Part shown: piece by piece, positions 16,546-25,946 of the stretch | Position numbering within the stretch: position 1 is the first letter of the stretch | Layout of the letters: each line of letters begins with the position of its first letter | Source of the DNA: Flavobacteriales bacterium | GTDB lineage: Bacteria > Bacteroidota > Bacteroidia > NS11-12g > UBA955 | Length of the DNA: 64,000 bases | NCBI GenBank assembly: GCA_947447955.1 | Contig: CANFLS010000002.1 | Coordinates: forward strand, 156,171-220,170 | Reading direction: 5' to 3' | Notes under the pieces: generated by a model | Seen by the model: only the letters and a program-made list of their open reading frames with translations | Databases searched by the model: none | What the model was told of the DNA's origin: nothing | Translations under genes and position numbers: made by a program

Positions 16546-19035
16546 TTACTGTAGAGTCAGTATTACAAATTGCTCACTTTTTACCAATACCTTCCTCGAA
16601 TTCCTATCAATGTAATTTTTATCATTCACCATTTCTTGTGATCCATTATTTTGTATTTTATTAATATCCAACTCCTTCACCCAAAGAAAACTTTTTGCAT
16701 CAATAAAATTTGACAAATCAAATTCCAAATCGGAATTCGCAGTATTAAATAGAAATATTACATTCTTCCTGAAATAAGTTCTTTCAACAACCAATTGATT
16801 ATCAGAAAGAGCTGTTACTTTACAATCTCCATATAACAATGGCATTGATTCCGAACGAAATTTAAGTAAATTCTCTACTTTTAACTTGTTTTCTTGCTCT
16901 TGTCTTAAAATTGAATCTCCATCCTCTTTAAACCTCATCATTCTGCGGCTGTCAGGATCATTTGCCCCGGGCATTCCGATTTCATCACCATAATAAACAA
17001 CAGGTATACCAGGAATTGCGATCATAAATGCAACCAAATTCTGCAATCGATTATATCCAATTTCTTTGGCTACAATATTCCTGTCCCAACCAGCTTGTTT
17101 CATATTTTCACCGTCTTTTAAACTTCCATCAGCCAAAGAAATGAACCTAGGTCTATCTTGATTCCCAGTAATATTTCCCATGGTATGATGAGAACCATAC
17201 GTCTTTTTGCTGTCGTTTAAAACCTGTGCCAAGTTTTTACAACCACCTTTGGTATCCTTGAAAACAGAAACGGCGGCATCGTACAAATTAAAATCAAATT
17301 GAGCATCTAACAATCCAGACCCCAAATATGATCCAATTAATTCTGGACTTCCATAAGTTTCACCAATTTGATACAAACTTCTATTTTGAGGGATAATTAC
17401 CTTCGTTTTTAATTTCTTTGTTAAGGTCCGCCAAAAAATATCTGGAATATGTTTTGTTGCGTCATGTCTAAATCCGTCAACATTATAATTCTGGAACCAC
17501 CAAACAGCACTATCTGTCATTGCATCCACCACTTCAGGTTTGAAAAAGTTGAATGTCGGCATAAAATCATCAAACCACGTAGTAAGCCTATATTCATCCC
17601 ATCTTTCAGTATTTTTTGAGCCATCTGGTAAATAGAGAGAAGTATACCAATCTGGATGTTGTTTAAATAAAGGATGTTCCTGATGAATATGATGGGCAAC
17701 ATAATCAAATAGCACGTTTATTCCATTTTTGTGTGCCACTTCAATCATATCATCTAACTCTTTCTTTGTGCAAAAACGTTCATCTGTTTGTGTACTTGAA
17801 ATTGGCCAATAACCATGGTAACCGCTGAATTTTGTTTTTGGATTTTCCCACTGACCATAGGGTCCTGCAGGATTTTTAATAATTGGAGATATCCAAAGTG
17901 TATTGACAGACAACTTTTTAAAATAACCACTTTCAATCTTCTGTTTTAACCCAACAATATCTCCACCTTGGAAATCTAATTTCTTATTTATATCTGGTCT
18001 GTTTAATGGCTTGTTATTTGATTTATTCCCGTCTTTAAAACGATCAATCATAGGATTGTAAATAACCATCGTTCGTGAGTCCGTTCTATCTTGAAACTTG
18101 CTAATGTCCTCTAAAATTTCATTTCCAACCAAAGGAACCAAAATGTCATTACTTAAAGTTTCAGTATTAGAAACCCAACATCTTAAATAACTTCTATTCG
18201 ATTTTGATTTCGTAGGTATATATACTTCGATAAAACTCATTTCAATCAAACCATTTTTCCTATACTTATGCTGAATTGAAGTTTTCAATATTACATTGTC
18301 CAGTAATGCAATAATGTTAAACTTCTTTTTGTTTTCAAGGTAAAACTTCTCTGAAATACCTGCTAACAAATTTGTTACTAAGTCTACTTTAATAAAATTC
18401 TCATCTATATTCGAGTGAACTGCAGTTTTCAATTCAATTTCCTTTTCTTTATAAATGAAACGTGAATTATACCCTCCCATTCCATTGCTCACACTGTCTT
18501 TATTGTACGGATCACGAATTTCTTTAGTTCCATTTAAAACAAGAACATATTGATGACTTCCTTCAGATACATAAACTTCACCAGACCAAAGTCCATTATT
18601 AAAAACCAAATTCATAGCATTGGGATTCCAATTGTTAAAAGTTCCCTTGATTTGAATTTTGGAATATTTATGATTTGCATCTTTAAACGCAAATTTTCTC
18701 AATTTTTTATGACTTTTTTTAATGGGTACTGTTAAAACTTTATGAGAATTTTTGAGTTCTATATTTAATCCAGAGATAGAAAATGCATGTTCTTCATTTA
18801 CCGTAATTACGCATGAATCCGTTTTGCCATCCCAATTGACTTTATAGCCATATTCATCAACTGTTGAAACACATTGAATCAATGCTGCATCTGGAACAAA
18901 ATCAGTAAGCCAAACTGTAGTTTTCCCTGTATTTAACTGTACCGGTTTGAAAAAATCTTGACCAAATTGTTGTGAAAAAGCACAATTGCAGTAACTTAAA
19001 AATAAACATATGATAATTGATTTTACCTTATTCAT
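16546..19035 (-). CDS. Secreted GH13 enzyme (cyclomaltodextrinase/neopullulanase-like) with CBM48-type module
   Basis: This 829-residue protein has a signal peptide (MNKVKSIIICLFLSYCNCAFSQ), an N-terminal beta domain, a CBM48-like module ('IKGTFNNWNP' near residue 130) and a GH13 catalytic domain from about 340. Region I is 'FDYVAHHIH', region II DGFRHDATKH with the nucleophile Asp, region III QIGETYG with the acid/base Glu and region IV GNQDRPRF. In region IV the common His before the Asp is Gln (codon 17158-17160). It should degrade cyclic or branched maltodextrins in the periplasm or outside the cell. A palindrome five bases before the ATG is nearly the same as that before the GH13 lipoprotein gene at 2.5 kb. 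Confidence 0.9.
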   Translation of the reverse strand: MNKVKSIIICLFLSYCNCAFSQQFGQDFFKPVQLNTGKTTVWLTDFVPDAALIQCVSTVDEYGYKVNWDGKTDSCVITVNEEHAFSISGLNIELKNSHKVLTVPIKKSHKKLRKFAFKDANHKYSKIQIKGTFNNWNPNAMNLVFNNGLWSGEVYVSEGSHQYVLVLNGTKEIRDPYNKDSVSNGMGGYNSRFIYKEKEIELKTAVHSNIDENFIKVDLVTNLLAGISEKFYLENKKKFNIIALLDNVILKTSIQHKYRKNGLIEMSFIEVYIPTKSKSNRSYLRCWVSNTETLSNDILVPLVGNEILEDISKFQDRTDSRTMVIYNPMIDRFKDGNKSNNKPLNRPDINKKLDFQGGDIVGLKQKIESGYFKKLSVNTLWISPIIKNPAGPYGQWENPKTKFSGYHGYWPISSTQTDERFCTKKELDDMIEVAHKNGINVLFDYVAHHIHQEHPLFKQHPDWYTSLYLPDGSKNTERWDEYRLTTWFDDFMPTFNFFKPEVVDAMTDSAVWWFQNYNVDGFRHDATKHIPDIFWRTLTKKLKTKVIIPQNRSLYQIGETYGSPELIGSYLGSGLLDAQFDFNLYDAAVSVFKDTKGGCKNLAQVLNDSKKTYGSHHTMGNITGNQDRPRFISLADGSLKDGENMKQAGWDRNIVAKEIGYNRLQNLVAFMIAIPGIPVVYYGDEIGMPGANDPDSRRMMRFKEDGDSILRQEQENKLKVENLLKFRSESMPLLYGDCKVTALSDNQLVVERTYFRKNVIFLFNTANSDLEFDLSNFIDAKSFLWVKELDINKIQNNGSQEMVNDKNYIDRNSRKVLVKSEQFVILTLQ

Positions 19036-19040
19036 AGCAA

Positions 19041-19055
19041 GTGTAAAATTAACAC
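19041..19055 (-). promoter_or_regulatory. Candidate operator shared by the two GH13 genes, copy 2
   Basis: The plus strand reads GTGTAAAATTAACAC, flanked by A and T to give AGTGT...ACACT, five bases before the ATG of the minus-strand GH13 gene. It differs from copy 1 (2508-2522) at two of 15 positions. On the minus strand it contains TAATTTTA, a near -7 box, so a bound repressor would cover the promoter itself. Confidence 0.5.
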
Positions 19056-19118
19056 TTTACTATCAATATGAAAAATGATTCAAATCGGAAAAAAATCTGC
19101 GTATTATTTGATAGTCGT

Positions 19119-20003
19119 TTAAACCTCAGTTCGTTTATCGTATCCCCAATTTAATTTGCTACGCAATGTATCCATGAAATTGACATTTGAGAGACGCATC
19201 AAAATAAGAGGAAAATCGGCTTTTCTAACCGCCATGTTTACTTCTTCAGTAATACTTTGACTTCGCGAATCTAAACTGGCCAAATAACTGCTTGCCCTTC
19301 CTTCAATTTCAAACGAAATAACAACATCATCACTTACAACAACCGGCCTTACATTTAAATTGTGAGGCGCAATTGGGGTAATAACGAAGCTATCACTCTT
19401 AGGGAAAATAATTGGTCCCCCACAACTTAAAGAATAACCTGTAGAACCTGTAGGAGTAGATACAATAAGTCCATCACTCCAATAACTATTTAAAAATTCA
19501 CCATTTAAATATGCATGAACAACAATCATGCTTGAGGTTTCTTTTTTGTGAATTACAAAATCATTTAAGCCATAATTAAAATCAAAAATCTTTTGGTTAG
19601 ATTCAAGATTAAGCAACGACCTAGGTTCAAGAATATAATTTCCTTTTTCTAATTCATCAATTGCAAATTCCAATTCATCGGTTGCTATACCCGCCAAAAA
19701 ACCCAATCTTCCCGTATTAATAGAAAGAACAGGAATACGGCTGTCACGAACAAGTTGCAGCGTATCTAGAATTGTGCCATCGCCACCCACACTAATTAAA
19801 ACATCAAGTCCAACATTGTCTTTATCAAAATAATCAAAAATATGAGGGACAATATTCGCTGAAACCTGCATATAAATAAAATCTTCCAGCGATGGTGGGC
19901 AAAAGATTTGATATCCCCTATTATGGAGGGACAATATTAAACTTGCCAAAGCATCTCTATGCTTGGGATCTCTTACTGATTTAGCGTAAACACCAATTCT
20001 CAT
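19119..20003 (-). CDS. nadK: NAD kinase
   Basis: The 294-residue protein phosphorylates NAD to NADP. The diagnostic GGDGT motif is at about residues 73-77 (ISVGGDGTILDT), followed by 'NTGRLGFLA', the conserved 'LNDFVIHK' and the glycine-rich 'STPTGSTGYSLSCGGP'. The length is typical. It is the last gene of a three-gene operon after folA and the outer-membrane protein gene, starting three bases after the latter's stop. NADP supply and NADPH-dependent DHFR in one operon make functional sense. Confidence 0.96.
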   Translation of the reverse strand: MRIGVYAKSVRDPKHRDALASLILSLHNRGYQIFCPPSLEDFIYMQVSANIVPHIFDYFDKDNVGLDVLISVGGDGTILDTLQLVRDSRIPVLSINTGRLGFLAGIATDELEFAIDELEKGNYILEPRSLLNLESNQKIFDFNYGLNDFVIHKKETSSMIVVHAYLNGEFLNSYWSDGLIVSTPTGSTGYSLSCGGPIIFPKSDSFVITPIAPHNLNVRPVVVSDDVVISFEIEGRASSYLASLDSRSQSITEEVNMAVRKADFPLILMRLSNVNFMDTLRSKLNWGYDKRTEV

Positions 20004-20006
20004 AAT

Positions 20007-21395
20007 TTATATGGCATGTCTGAATGAAATATTAAATACCCAACCACCTATATTGTTTTTGGACACGTCAAATCTAGTCAATATATCATAATATGCCAAC
20101 ATATCAATACCGAAACCAACACATCTCAACATTTGAGTATTTAAAACATTATTTCCACTTGAGTTAATTGCATCTGGCTCAATGATTTTACCTAGATCTG
20201 AATACATACTTAGCCAAATACTTAATGGCATTTTATTGTAGTTTTCTGTTATTCCTACTTTTTGCAAATCCACTTTACCTAAAAACAAGGCCTTTCTAAA
20301 GGCAATTTTTGCCATAAAAGAACCTCTTCCATCAACAACATAGGATTCAAAACCCCTCACATAATCTTGATTATATCCTAGCTGTCTAGAATTTAAATAT
20401 GTTAAATCACCAAACTTATATTGTGTAAAAAACAAAGTCGCAACATGATGATGGTTGTCAATATTCAAAAAATTCCTCCACCGAAATGAAACAGCCTCAA
20501 CCCAATTGAATTTCTCATAACCCTGATTTGTTAACGAAAAATTAAACTTCATTTCATTACCCTTGGTTGGATAATGCCTTTGATTTCGTGAATCATGCGT
20601 TACATTTAAATATCCAGTTTGCGATAATTGTTTATTCCCAAACACAAAAAAACTTGGATTGACAAAACTTGCCTGTTTACTTATTTCATGGTAATTCAAA
20701 GAATAGCCAAATTCCAAACTATTTTGATAATTGATTTTTCTAAATGCACTTACATCAACATTTGTGATTCGTTGGGCATAATCTGGTTCTAAATCAAACA
20801 ATTTAATTCTATTATTTTCGGTAGAAAGCCATATTTCATGACTTTGACTATAAGAGGATTTAAACTTACCACCCCAACCATTGCTATAGTTAGAACTTGG
20901 GAGTTCATAACTCAAACCGTAAACTTGATTATAACCACCTACTAATGTGAGCATTAATGTGTGATTTAATCCAAACAAATTAAAAAAAGCAAAGTCACCA
21001 CCAAAATACAATCTACTTAATTGTTTTGTTTTCGCCCAGTTGTAAAAATTCCTATCTGCAAATCCACCGGATGGATAATACCAATAATAAAATTCCTCAA
21101 CTACTGAAATAAACAATGTATCATGAACCTGTTTGCAAACAACTTCATTAAATAAACTCAAACTACTAATGCGCAACTCCCATCGTTCAATGAGTGAGTC
21201 AGAAATAAATAGTTTTCTTCCCGGTTCAAAATTTATTTCTCTGAAAATTGTTTTTTCTTTAGTCCTAACGAGTCCCTTAATTGTAACAACACTTATGGAA
21301 TCCAAGTTATTTGTATAATGAGACTGCTCAAAATTTCCCTTTATTTGAGGGATGTGATAGAATATGCAAAAAAGAAGAATTAAACAGATTCTCAA
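20007..21395 (-). CDS. BamA/TamA-like outer-membrane protein with one POTRA domain
   Basis: The 462-residue protein has a signal peptide, a single POTRA-like domain (residues about 30-110; 'VVTIKGLVRTKEKTIFREINFEPG' gives the beta-alpha-alpha-beta-beta start) and a predicted beta barrel with many amphipathic strands to the C-terminus. Full BamA has five POTRA domains, so this is a short member of the Omp85 superfamily; cargo is unknown. It should sit in the outer membrane. The start is TTG at 21395, overlapping the TGA stop of folA (TTGA), and the signal peptide begins directly there, so translation is probably coupled to folA. Confidence 0.75.
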   Translation of the reverse strand: MRICLILLFCIFYHIPQIKGNFEQSHYTNNLDSISVVTIKGLVRTKEKTIFREINFEPGRKLFISDSLIERWELRISSLSLFNEVVCKQVHDTLFISVVEEFYYWYYPSGGFADRNFYNWAKTKQLSRLYFGGDFAFFNLFGLNHTLMLTLVGGYNQVYGLSYELPSSNYSNGWGGKFKSSYSQSHEIWLSTENNRIKLFDLEPDYAQRITNVDVSAFRKINYQNSLEFGYSLNYHEISKQASFVNPSFFVFGNKQLSQTGYLNVTHDSRNQRHYPTKGNEMKFNFSLTNQGYEKFNWVEAVSFRWRNFLNIDNHHHVATLFFTQYKFGDLTYLNSRQLGYNQDYVRGFESYVVDGRGSFMAKIAFRKALFLGKVDLQKVGITENYNKMPLSIWLSMYSDLGKIIEPDAINSSGNNVLNTQMLRCVGFGIDMLAYYDILTRFDVSKNNIGGWVFNISFRHAI

Positions 21396-21892
21396 ACTAA
21401 ATTTCTTTCATAAGTTTTAAATGAAAAATCAAATTGGTGTTGATCATCTTTATTGTGGTCTTCAACAAAACTACAAGTATAATTCTGATAATTAACTGGA
21501 GGGAAAAAAGTATCGGCATTTTCAAAATTCCCATCAACATGTGTTAGGTATATTTTGTTGGCAAATTCCAAAGCTTGTTCATAAATCTGCGCACCTCCAA
21601 TTATCATAATCTCTTCGCTTTCCGATTGTTTAGCAATATCAAAAACTTGGTCCCATGAATTAACCAAAACAAATCCTTCCGCTACCTCATTTAGCTGTCT
21701 ACTCAAAACAATATTCAAACGATTTTTTAGCGGTTTGCCTAAGCTTTCCATAGTTTTACGACCCATAATTACAGGCTTACCCTTTGTTCTTGCAATAAAC
21801 CATTTAAAATCAATTGGCAAATGCCAAAGGAGTTGGTTATTCGCACCCAATTCATTGTTCGAACCTATTGCAGCAATAATAGAAATTTGCAT
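21392..21892 (-). CDS. folA: Dihydrofolate reductase
   Basis: The 166-residue enzyme reduces dihydrofolate with NADPH. Motifs are the N-terminal ISIIAAIGSNNELGANNQLLWHLP region (acidic residue in 'LPIDFKWF' near 26), 'GKPVIMGRKTMESLG' and 'IMIIGGAQIYEQAL'. I set the start at the ATG at 21892 (MQISIIAAIG), as in other DHFRs; the upstream extension would add an atypical 19 residues and lies over a near -7 box, TAAATTCG on the minus strand. It heads the operon folA - Omp85-like - nadK. Confidence 0.95.
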   Translation of the reverse strand: MQISIIAAIGSNNELGANNQLLWHLPIDFKWFIARTKGKPVIMGRKTMESLGKPLKNRLNIVLSRQLNEVAEGFVLVNSWDQVFDIAKQSESEEIMIIGGAQIYEQALEFANKIYLTHVDGNFENADTFFPPVNYQNYTCSFVEDHNKDDQHQFDFSFKTYERNLV

Positions 21893-21954
21893 TTGTACTG
21901 CGAATTTAAGATTATTTGAAATGAATACCAATGAAATGATTTTTACCATAAATG

Positions 21955-21983
21955 AAAAAGCCCTTCAAATTCAAGGGCTTTTT
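21955..21983 (-). terminator. Intrinsic terminator after the FAD oxidoreductase gene
   Basis: AAAAAGCCCTT and AAGGGCTTTTT form an 11-bp perfect stem around a 7-base loop. On the minus strand it lies 22 bases after the oxidoreductase stop and ends in a T run. Confidence 0.85.
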
Positions 21984-22004
21984 CAGAATTAGGTTTTATT
22001 TTAT

Positions 22005-23432
22005 TTAAATATTGTACCCTGTTAAATTAATTTCCGTTTGTTCTTGATAATCAGAATCAGTATTGATGCTCCATAAATTTTGATCTCTATCAGTTTCAAT
22101 TTGACGCGCAATCAATATCCCCATTAAAATTGAATGGTCTTGATTGTTGTATTTGAATGAACCATAACGACCAATGGGATATAAATTTTTAAATTCCTTC
22201 AAATAATCAATTACAGGCTGTAAGTTATCCATATATCCAGTTTCGTATACCGGATAGCATTTAGGAATTCTCATCACTGAGGTATTCAAAATATTAGAGG
22301 AAGACTCAATCAAATTTAATGTTCTAATTTCTTTTGCTGCCAATTCAGCCAACTGCTCATCCGAATAACCCCAAAGTTCTTCATGGTCAAAGCTCCAAAA
22401 TTCCATACAGAGAATAGTCGTTTTCTTTTCTTTATTAATTGAAGGACACCAATTTCTAAAGTTAGTAATTCTACCATGTTTTACTTCCGGTGAATGCACA
22501 TAAATCCAGTTATCTGGGAATAATTGATTACTATCAACCTCCAAATAAACCAAAGTCGTATTTCTAAAATAAAGCTTTTTTGACAATTCCAATATTCCTT
22601 CATCAAGAACCGACATACCTTGTAGCAATAAAGTTAGGGGCATTGTAGATATGATGATATCGGCAGTGTAAACAATCCCATTTTCATCTGTAAGCGACTT
22701 AACAGTTTTATCTATAACTTCTATTTCTTTGATTTTTTTATTGAATAATATCTCACCACCTTTATCAATAATAGATCTCGCCATTTTTTCATAAACTTCA
22801 CCTGTTCCTTGTTTTGGGTATGCAAATTGATCCACCAAAGTTTTATGTTTATTTCCTTTATTGCCAAAAATTGCAGCTTTTACTGCTTCGTATAAAGACA
22901 ATTTCTTGATTCTTTGTGCCGCCCAATCAGAATCAATTTGATCACAACTAATTCCCCAAAGTTTTTCAGAATATGTTTTGAAAAACATTTGAAATAACTT
23001 CTTACCAAATTTATCGGTAACCCAATCTTCAAAAGTATCGAGATTTTTTTTACCAAAAACACGTTGAAATGTATAACTCAATAAGATTTGAATAATCTCA
23101 AGTGGAGATAAATTTTTGAGGACATTCCCTAATTTTAAAGGATAATCAAAAAACTTATTCTTGTAATAAATTCTTGTCAATCTATTGACTAAGGTATAAT
23201 CATCTTCAACAACTTCATGAAAAAGATCATTTACAATTTTATCGCTTGAAAAAAATCTATGTGGGCCACAATCAACAATTTGCCCAAAGAGTTCAAAGCT
23301 TTTGGCCATACCTCCAACAGAACCAGTAGATTCAATTACAGTAACTTTATTTCCTTTTTTAGTTAATTCATAGGCCGCAGTTAATCCCGCGGGACCAGCG
23401 CCTATAATTATGACCGATTTTTTATCTGACAT
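22005..23432 (-). CDS. FAD-dependent oxidoreductase (amine oxidase/protoporphyrinogen-oxidase-like fold)
   Basis: The 475-residue protein begins with a Rossmann FAD-binding motif, VIIIGAGPAGLTAAYEL (residues about 6-22), followed by 'VIESTGSVGGMAKSF', the second nucleotide-contact segment. The C-terminal 'LYPIGRYGSFKYNNQDHSI' region resembles the closing FAD-binding motif seen in UDP-galactopyranose-mutase-like and amine-oxidase-like proteins used in polysaccharide synthesis. The substrate is unknown. I prefer the ATG at 23432 (MSDKKSVIIIG) to an in-frame start 11 codons earlier, which would push the Rossmann strand inward. It is transcribed alone, with its own terminator. Confidence 0.8.
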   Translation of the reverse strand: MSDKKSVIIIGAGPAGLTAAYELTKKGNKVTVIESTGSVGGMAKSFELFGQIVDCGPHRFFSSDKIVNDLFHEVVEDDYTLVNRLTRIYYKNKFFDYPLKLGNVLKNLSPLEIIQILLSYTFQRVFGKKNLDTFEDWVTDKFGKKLFQMFFKTYSEKLWGISCDQIDSDWAAQRIKKLSLYEAVKAAIFGNKGNKHKTLVDQFAYPKQGTGEVYEKMARSIIDKGGEILFNKKIKEIEVIDKTVKSLTDENGIVYTADIIISTMPLTLLLQGMSVLDEGILELSKKLYFRNTTLVYLEVDSNQLFPDNWIYVHSPEVKHGRITNFRNWCPSINKEKKTTILCMEFWSFDHEELWGYSDEQLAELAAKEIRTLNLIESSSNILNTSVMRIPKCYPVYETGYMDNLQPVIDYLKEFKNLYPIGRYGSFKYNNQDHSILMGILIARQIETDRDQNLWSINTDSDYQEQTEINLTGYNI

Positions 23433-23595
23433 TGAATAGTTACAAATTAAACTATCAATGACCAAAGTACCATAAATGGCGATTTTTTTATTTCAACATT
23501 TTATGACATTTCAATTAATCCATATCAAATCCCTCAAAATCAATTTCTTCAAGCATTTGATTCCTGATTTTGCCGTTTAAGTCGCTTTATTGCAC

Positions 23596-23603
23596 TATCT
23601 TTG
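23596..23603 (+). promoter_or_regulatory. -7 box of der, 4 nt before ATG
   Basis: TATCTTTG matches TAnnTTTG exactly; the ATG at 23608 follows after CGGA. TTTG at 23569-23572 could be a -33 element, at a slightly long spacing of 23 bases. Confidence 0.65.
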
Positions 23604-23607
23604 CGGA

Positions 23608-24918
23608 ATGAGTCGTATTGTTGCCATTGTTGGACGCCCAAATGTAGGAAAAAGCACATTATTTAATCGCCTTACAGGAGAGCGAAAAGCCATTGTTGAT
23701 GATTTTAGTGGTGTTACACGTGACCGCCATTATGGCCGCAGCGATTGGAATGGTATAGACTTTACTGTTATTGATACCGGTGGATTTGTACCATTGTCGT
23801 CTGACGTTTTTGAAGCAGCAATTCGCGATCAAGTGCATATTGCAATTTCTGAAGCGTCGGTAATCATTTTTGTAGTTGATGTTCAAACAGATGTGAATCC
23901 AATGGATGAAGAGTTTGCAAAAATCTTACGCAGAAGTAAAAAGCCAGTATTGCTTTGTGTAAACAAAGTAGATAACGATAGATTGAGATTAGAATCATCT
24001 GCCTTTTATTCTTTAGGATATGATACTTTATATGAAGTTTCATCAGCAAATGGATCAGGTACGGGAGAATTGTTAGATTCAGTTGCGGAACATCTTAAAA
24101 ATGAACAACCTCTTAGCGATCATGAATTAGACTTGCCTAGAATTGCAATTGTAGGAAGGCCAAATGTTGGTAAAAGTAGTTTGATCAATGCGCTTATTGG
24201 CGTTGATAGAAATATTGTTACTGAAATTGCAGGTACCACCCGCGATAGCATTGACACTATTTACAATGCCTATGGCAAAGAAGTAATTCTTGTAGATACC
24301 GCAGGTATTCGTAGAAAAAGCAAGGTTAGCGAAAATATTGAATTCTACTCGGTAATGCGTTCGTTAAGAGCACTTGAAAATTCAGACGTAGTGGTTTTGG
24401 TTATTGATGCAACACTAGGTTTAGAGTCACAAGATCAGAATTTATTTTGGATGGCCCACAGACTTGGAAAAGGAGTTGTTATACTTGTAAATAAATGGGA
24501 TTTGGTTGAAAAAGAAACCAATACGCATCTTGAATTCACAGCGCACATTCAAAGCCAAATTGCACCCTTTGTAGATGTTCCAATTTTATATATTTCGGCT
24601 GTTACCAAACAGCGTTTATACCAAACCATGGAAACTATTTTGAATGTATATACCAACTTAACTCAAAAAATTCCAACTAGAAAATTGAACGATTATCTTC
24701 TCCCTATTATGGAAAACACACCTCCACCAAGTAGAAAAGGTAAATTTGTTAAAATTAAGTATGTTACACAGTTGCCAAGTAAAAGACTTGCATTCGCTTT
24801 GTTCTGCAACTTGCCACAATATGTAGCAGAAAGTTATACGCGTTTCATTGAAAATAAAATGAGAGAAGAATTTCCACTTACAGGAATTCCAATCAGCTTA
24901 TTTTATAGAAAAAAATAA
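23608..24918 (+). CDS. der: Ribosome-assembly GTPase Der (EngA)
   Basis: The 436-residue protein has two tandem GTPase domains and a C-terminal KH-like domain. Each G domain has its P-loop (GRPNVGKSTLFN at about 9 and GRPNVGKSSLIN at about 180), DTGG/DTAG G3 motif and NKxD G4 motif (NKVD, NKWD). Der is needed for 50S subunit maturation. An in-frame TTG at 23590 precedes the ATG at 23608, but it lies upstream of the -7 box, so 23608 is used. rlmN follows two bases after the stop; both act on ribosome biogenesis. Confidence 0.97.
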   Translation: MSRIVAIVGRPNVGKSTLFNRLTGERKAIVDDFSGVTRDRHYGRSDWNGIDFTVIDTGGFVPLSSDVFEAAIRDQVHIAISEASVIIFVVDVQTDVNPMDEEFAKILRRSKKPVLLCVNKVDNDRLRLESSAFYSLGYDTLYEVSSANGSGTGELLDSVAEHLKNEQPLSDHELDLPRIAIVGRPNVGKSSLINALIGVDRNIVTEIAGTTRDSIDTIYNAYGKEVILVDTAGIRRKSKVSENIEFYSVMRSLRALENSDVVVLVIDATLGLESQDQNLFWMAHRLGKGVVILVNKWDLVEKETNTHLEFTAHIQSQIAPFVDVPILYISAVTKQRLYQTMETILNVYTNLTQKIPTRKLNDYLLPIMENTPPPSRKGKFVKIKYVTQLPSKRLAFALFCNLPQYVAESYTRFIENKMREEFPLTGIPISLFYRKK

Positions 24919-24920
24919 TT

Positions 24921-25946
24921 TTGACAAAAGACATCCGAGATTTAGATTTAACTGAGTTATCCGAAGAGTTAAAAACTTTAGGACAACCATCATTTCGTGC
25001 CAAACAAATTTGGCAATGGCTGTGGCAAAAAGGAGCCAGAAGTTTTGACGAAATGACAAATCTCTCGAAAGATTTAAGGTCGGTACTTGCAGATAATTTC
25101 ACATTTCACAAAACAGAAATTATCACCTCACAATATTCAAACGATGGTACGATAAAAGTTGTTTTCGAATTGCACGACGGAAATAAAATTGAGGGAGTAT
25201 TAATTCCCTCAATGTCAAGAACAACCGCTTGTGTAAGTAGCCAAGTGGGTTGCAGTTTAGATTGCAAATTTTGTGCAACTGGATATTTGAAAAGAAGTAG
25301 GAATTTAACAGCCGCTGAAATTTTTGATCAGGTATGGCAAATTAACGAACTCGCTGAAAAGCATCATGGAAAACGATTAGACAATATTGTTTACATGGGA
25401 ATGGGAGAACCCTTACTCAATTACGCCAATGTTTTGAGAAGTGTTAACATTATTACGAGTGCTGAAGGATTGGGAATGTCGCCAACCCGATTAACACTCT
25501 CAACCGCAGGAATAGCTAAAATGATTGTAAAACTTGCCGATGACGGTGTTAGAACCAATTTGGCTTTAAGTTTACACTCTGCAAACAATGCAAAACGCAG
25601 TGCCATTATGCCAATCAATGATTCTAATAACTTAGAAATGTTGGCTGAGTCTTTGGCCTATTGGTATGATAAAACTGGAAACAGACCAACTTTAGAGTAT
25701 ACAGTTATTGCAGGAGTTAATGATGGCGTTGAAGAAGAAAAAGAATTGGCAACTTTTGCAAGAAAATTCCCATCCAAAATTAACCTAATAGAATACAATC
25801 CAATTACATTAGCAGACTATCAACCTACAAGCAGATTAGACGCATTTGCAGATAGTTTAATTGCGAAAAAACTCATTGTTAATGTTCGACGCAGCCGCGG
25901 AAAAGACATTGACGCAGCCTGTGGTCAATTGGCGTTAAAATCCTAA
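24921..25946 (+). CDS. rlmN: Dual-specificity rRNA/tRNA methyltransferase RlmN
   Basis: The 341-residue radical-SAM enzyme methylates C2 of A2503 in 23S rRNA and A37 in some tRNAs. The iron-sulfur motif is CSLDCKFC (CxxxCxxC, near residues 112-119), followed by 'NIVYMGMGEPLLN' and the C-terminal methyl-carrying Cys in DAACGQL. The start is TTG at 24921, two bases after the der stop, as no ATG lies near the proper N-terminus. The gene contains a perfect inverted repeat TTGAGGGA/TCCCTCAA at 25189-25212, two copies of the motif discussed in the findings. Confidence 0.96.
   Translation: MTKDIRDLDLTELSEELKTLGQPSFRAKQIWQWLWQKGARSFDEMTNLSKDLRSVLADNFTFHKTEIITSQYSNDGTIKVVFELHDGNKIEGVLIPSMSRTTACVSSQVGCSLDCKFCATGYLKRSRNLTAAEIFDQVWQINELAEKHHGKRLDNIVYMGMGEPLLNYANVLRSVNIITSAEGLGMSPTRLTLSTAGIAKMIVKLADDGVRTNLALSLHSANNAKRSAIMPINDSNNLEMLAESLAYWYDKTGNRPTLEYTVIAGVNDGVEEEKELATFARKFPSKINLIEYNPITLADYQPTSRLDAFADSLIAKKLIVNVRRSRGKDIDAACGQLALKS

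Noticed and set aside
23517..23555. Minus-strand ATG reading MLEEIDFEGFDMD then stop
   Set aside because: It looks like the acidic tail of a real protein, but an in-frame stop lies ten codons before the ATG and only 13 codons are left. It could be a gene remnant; too short to support.
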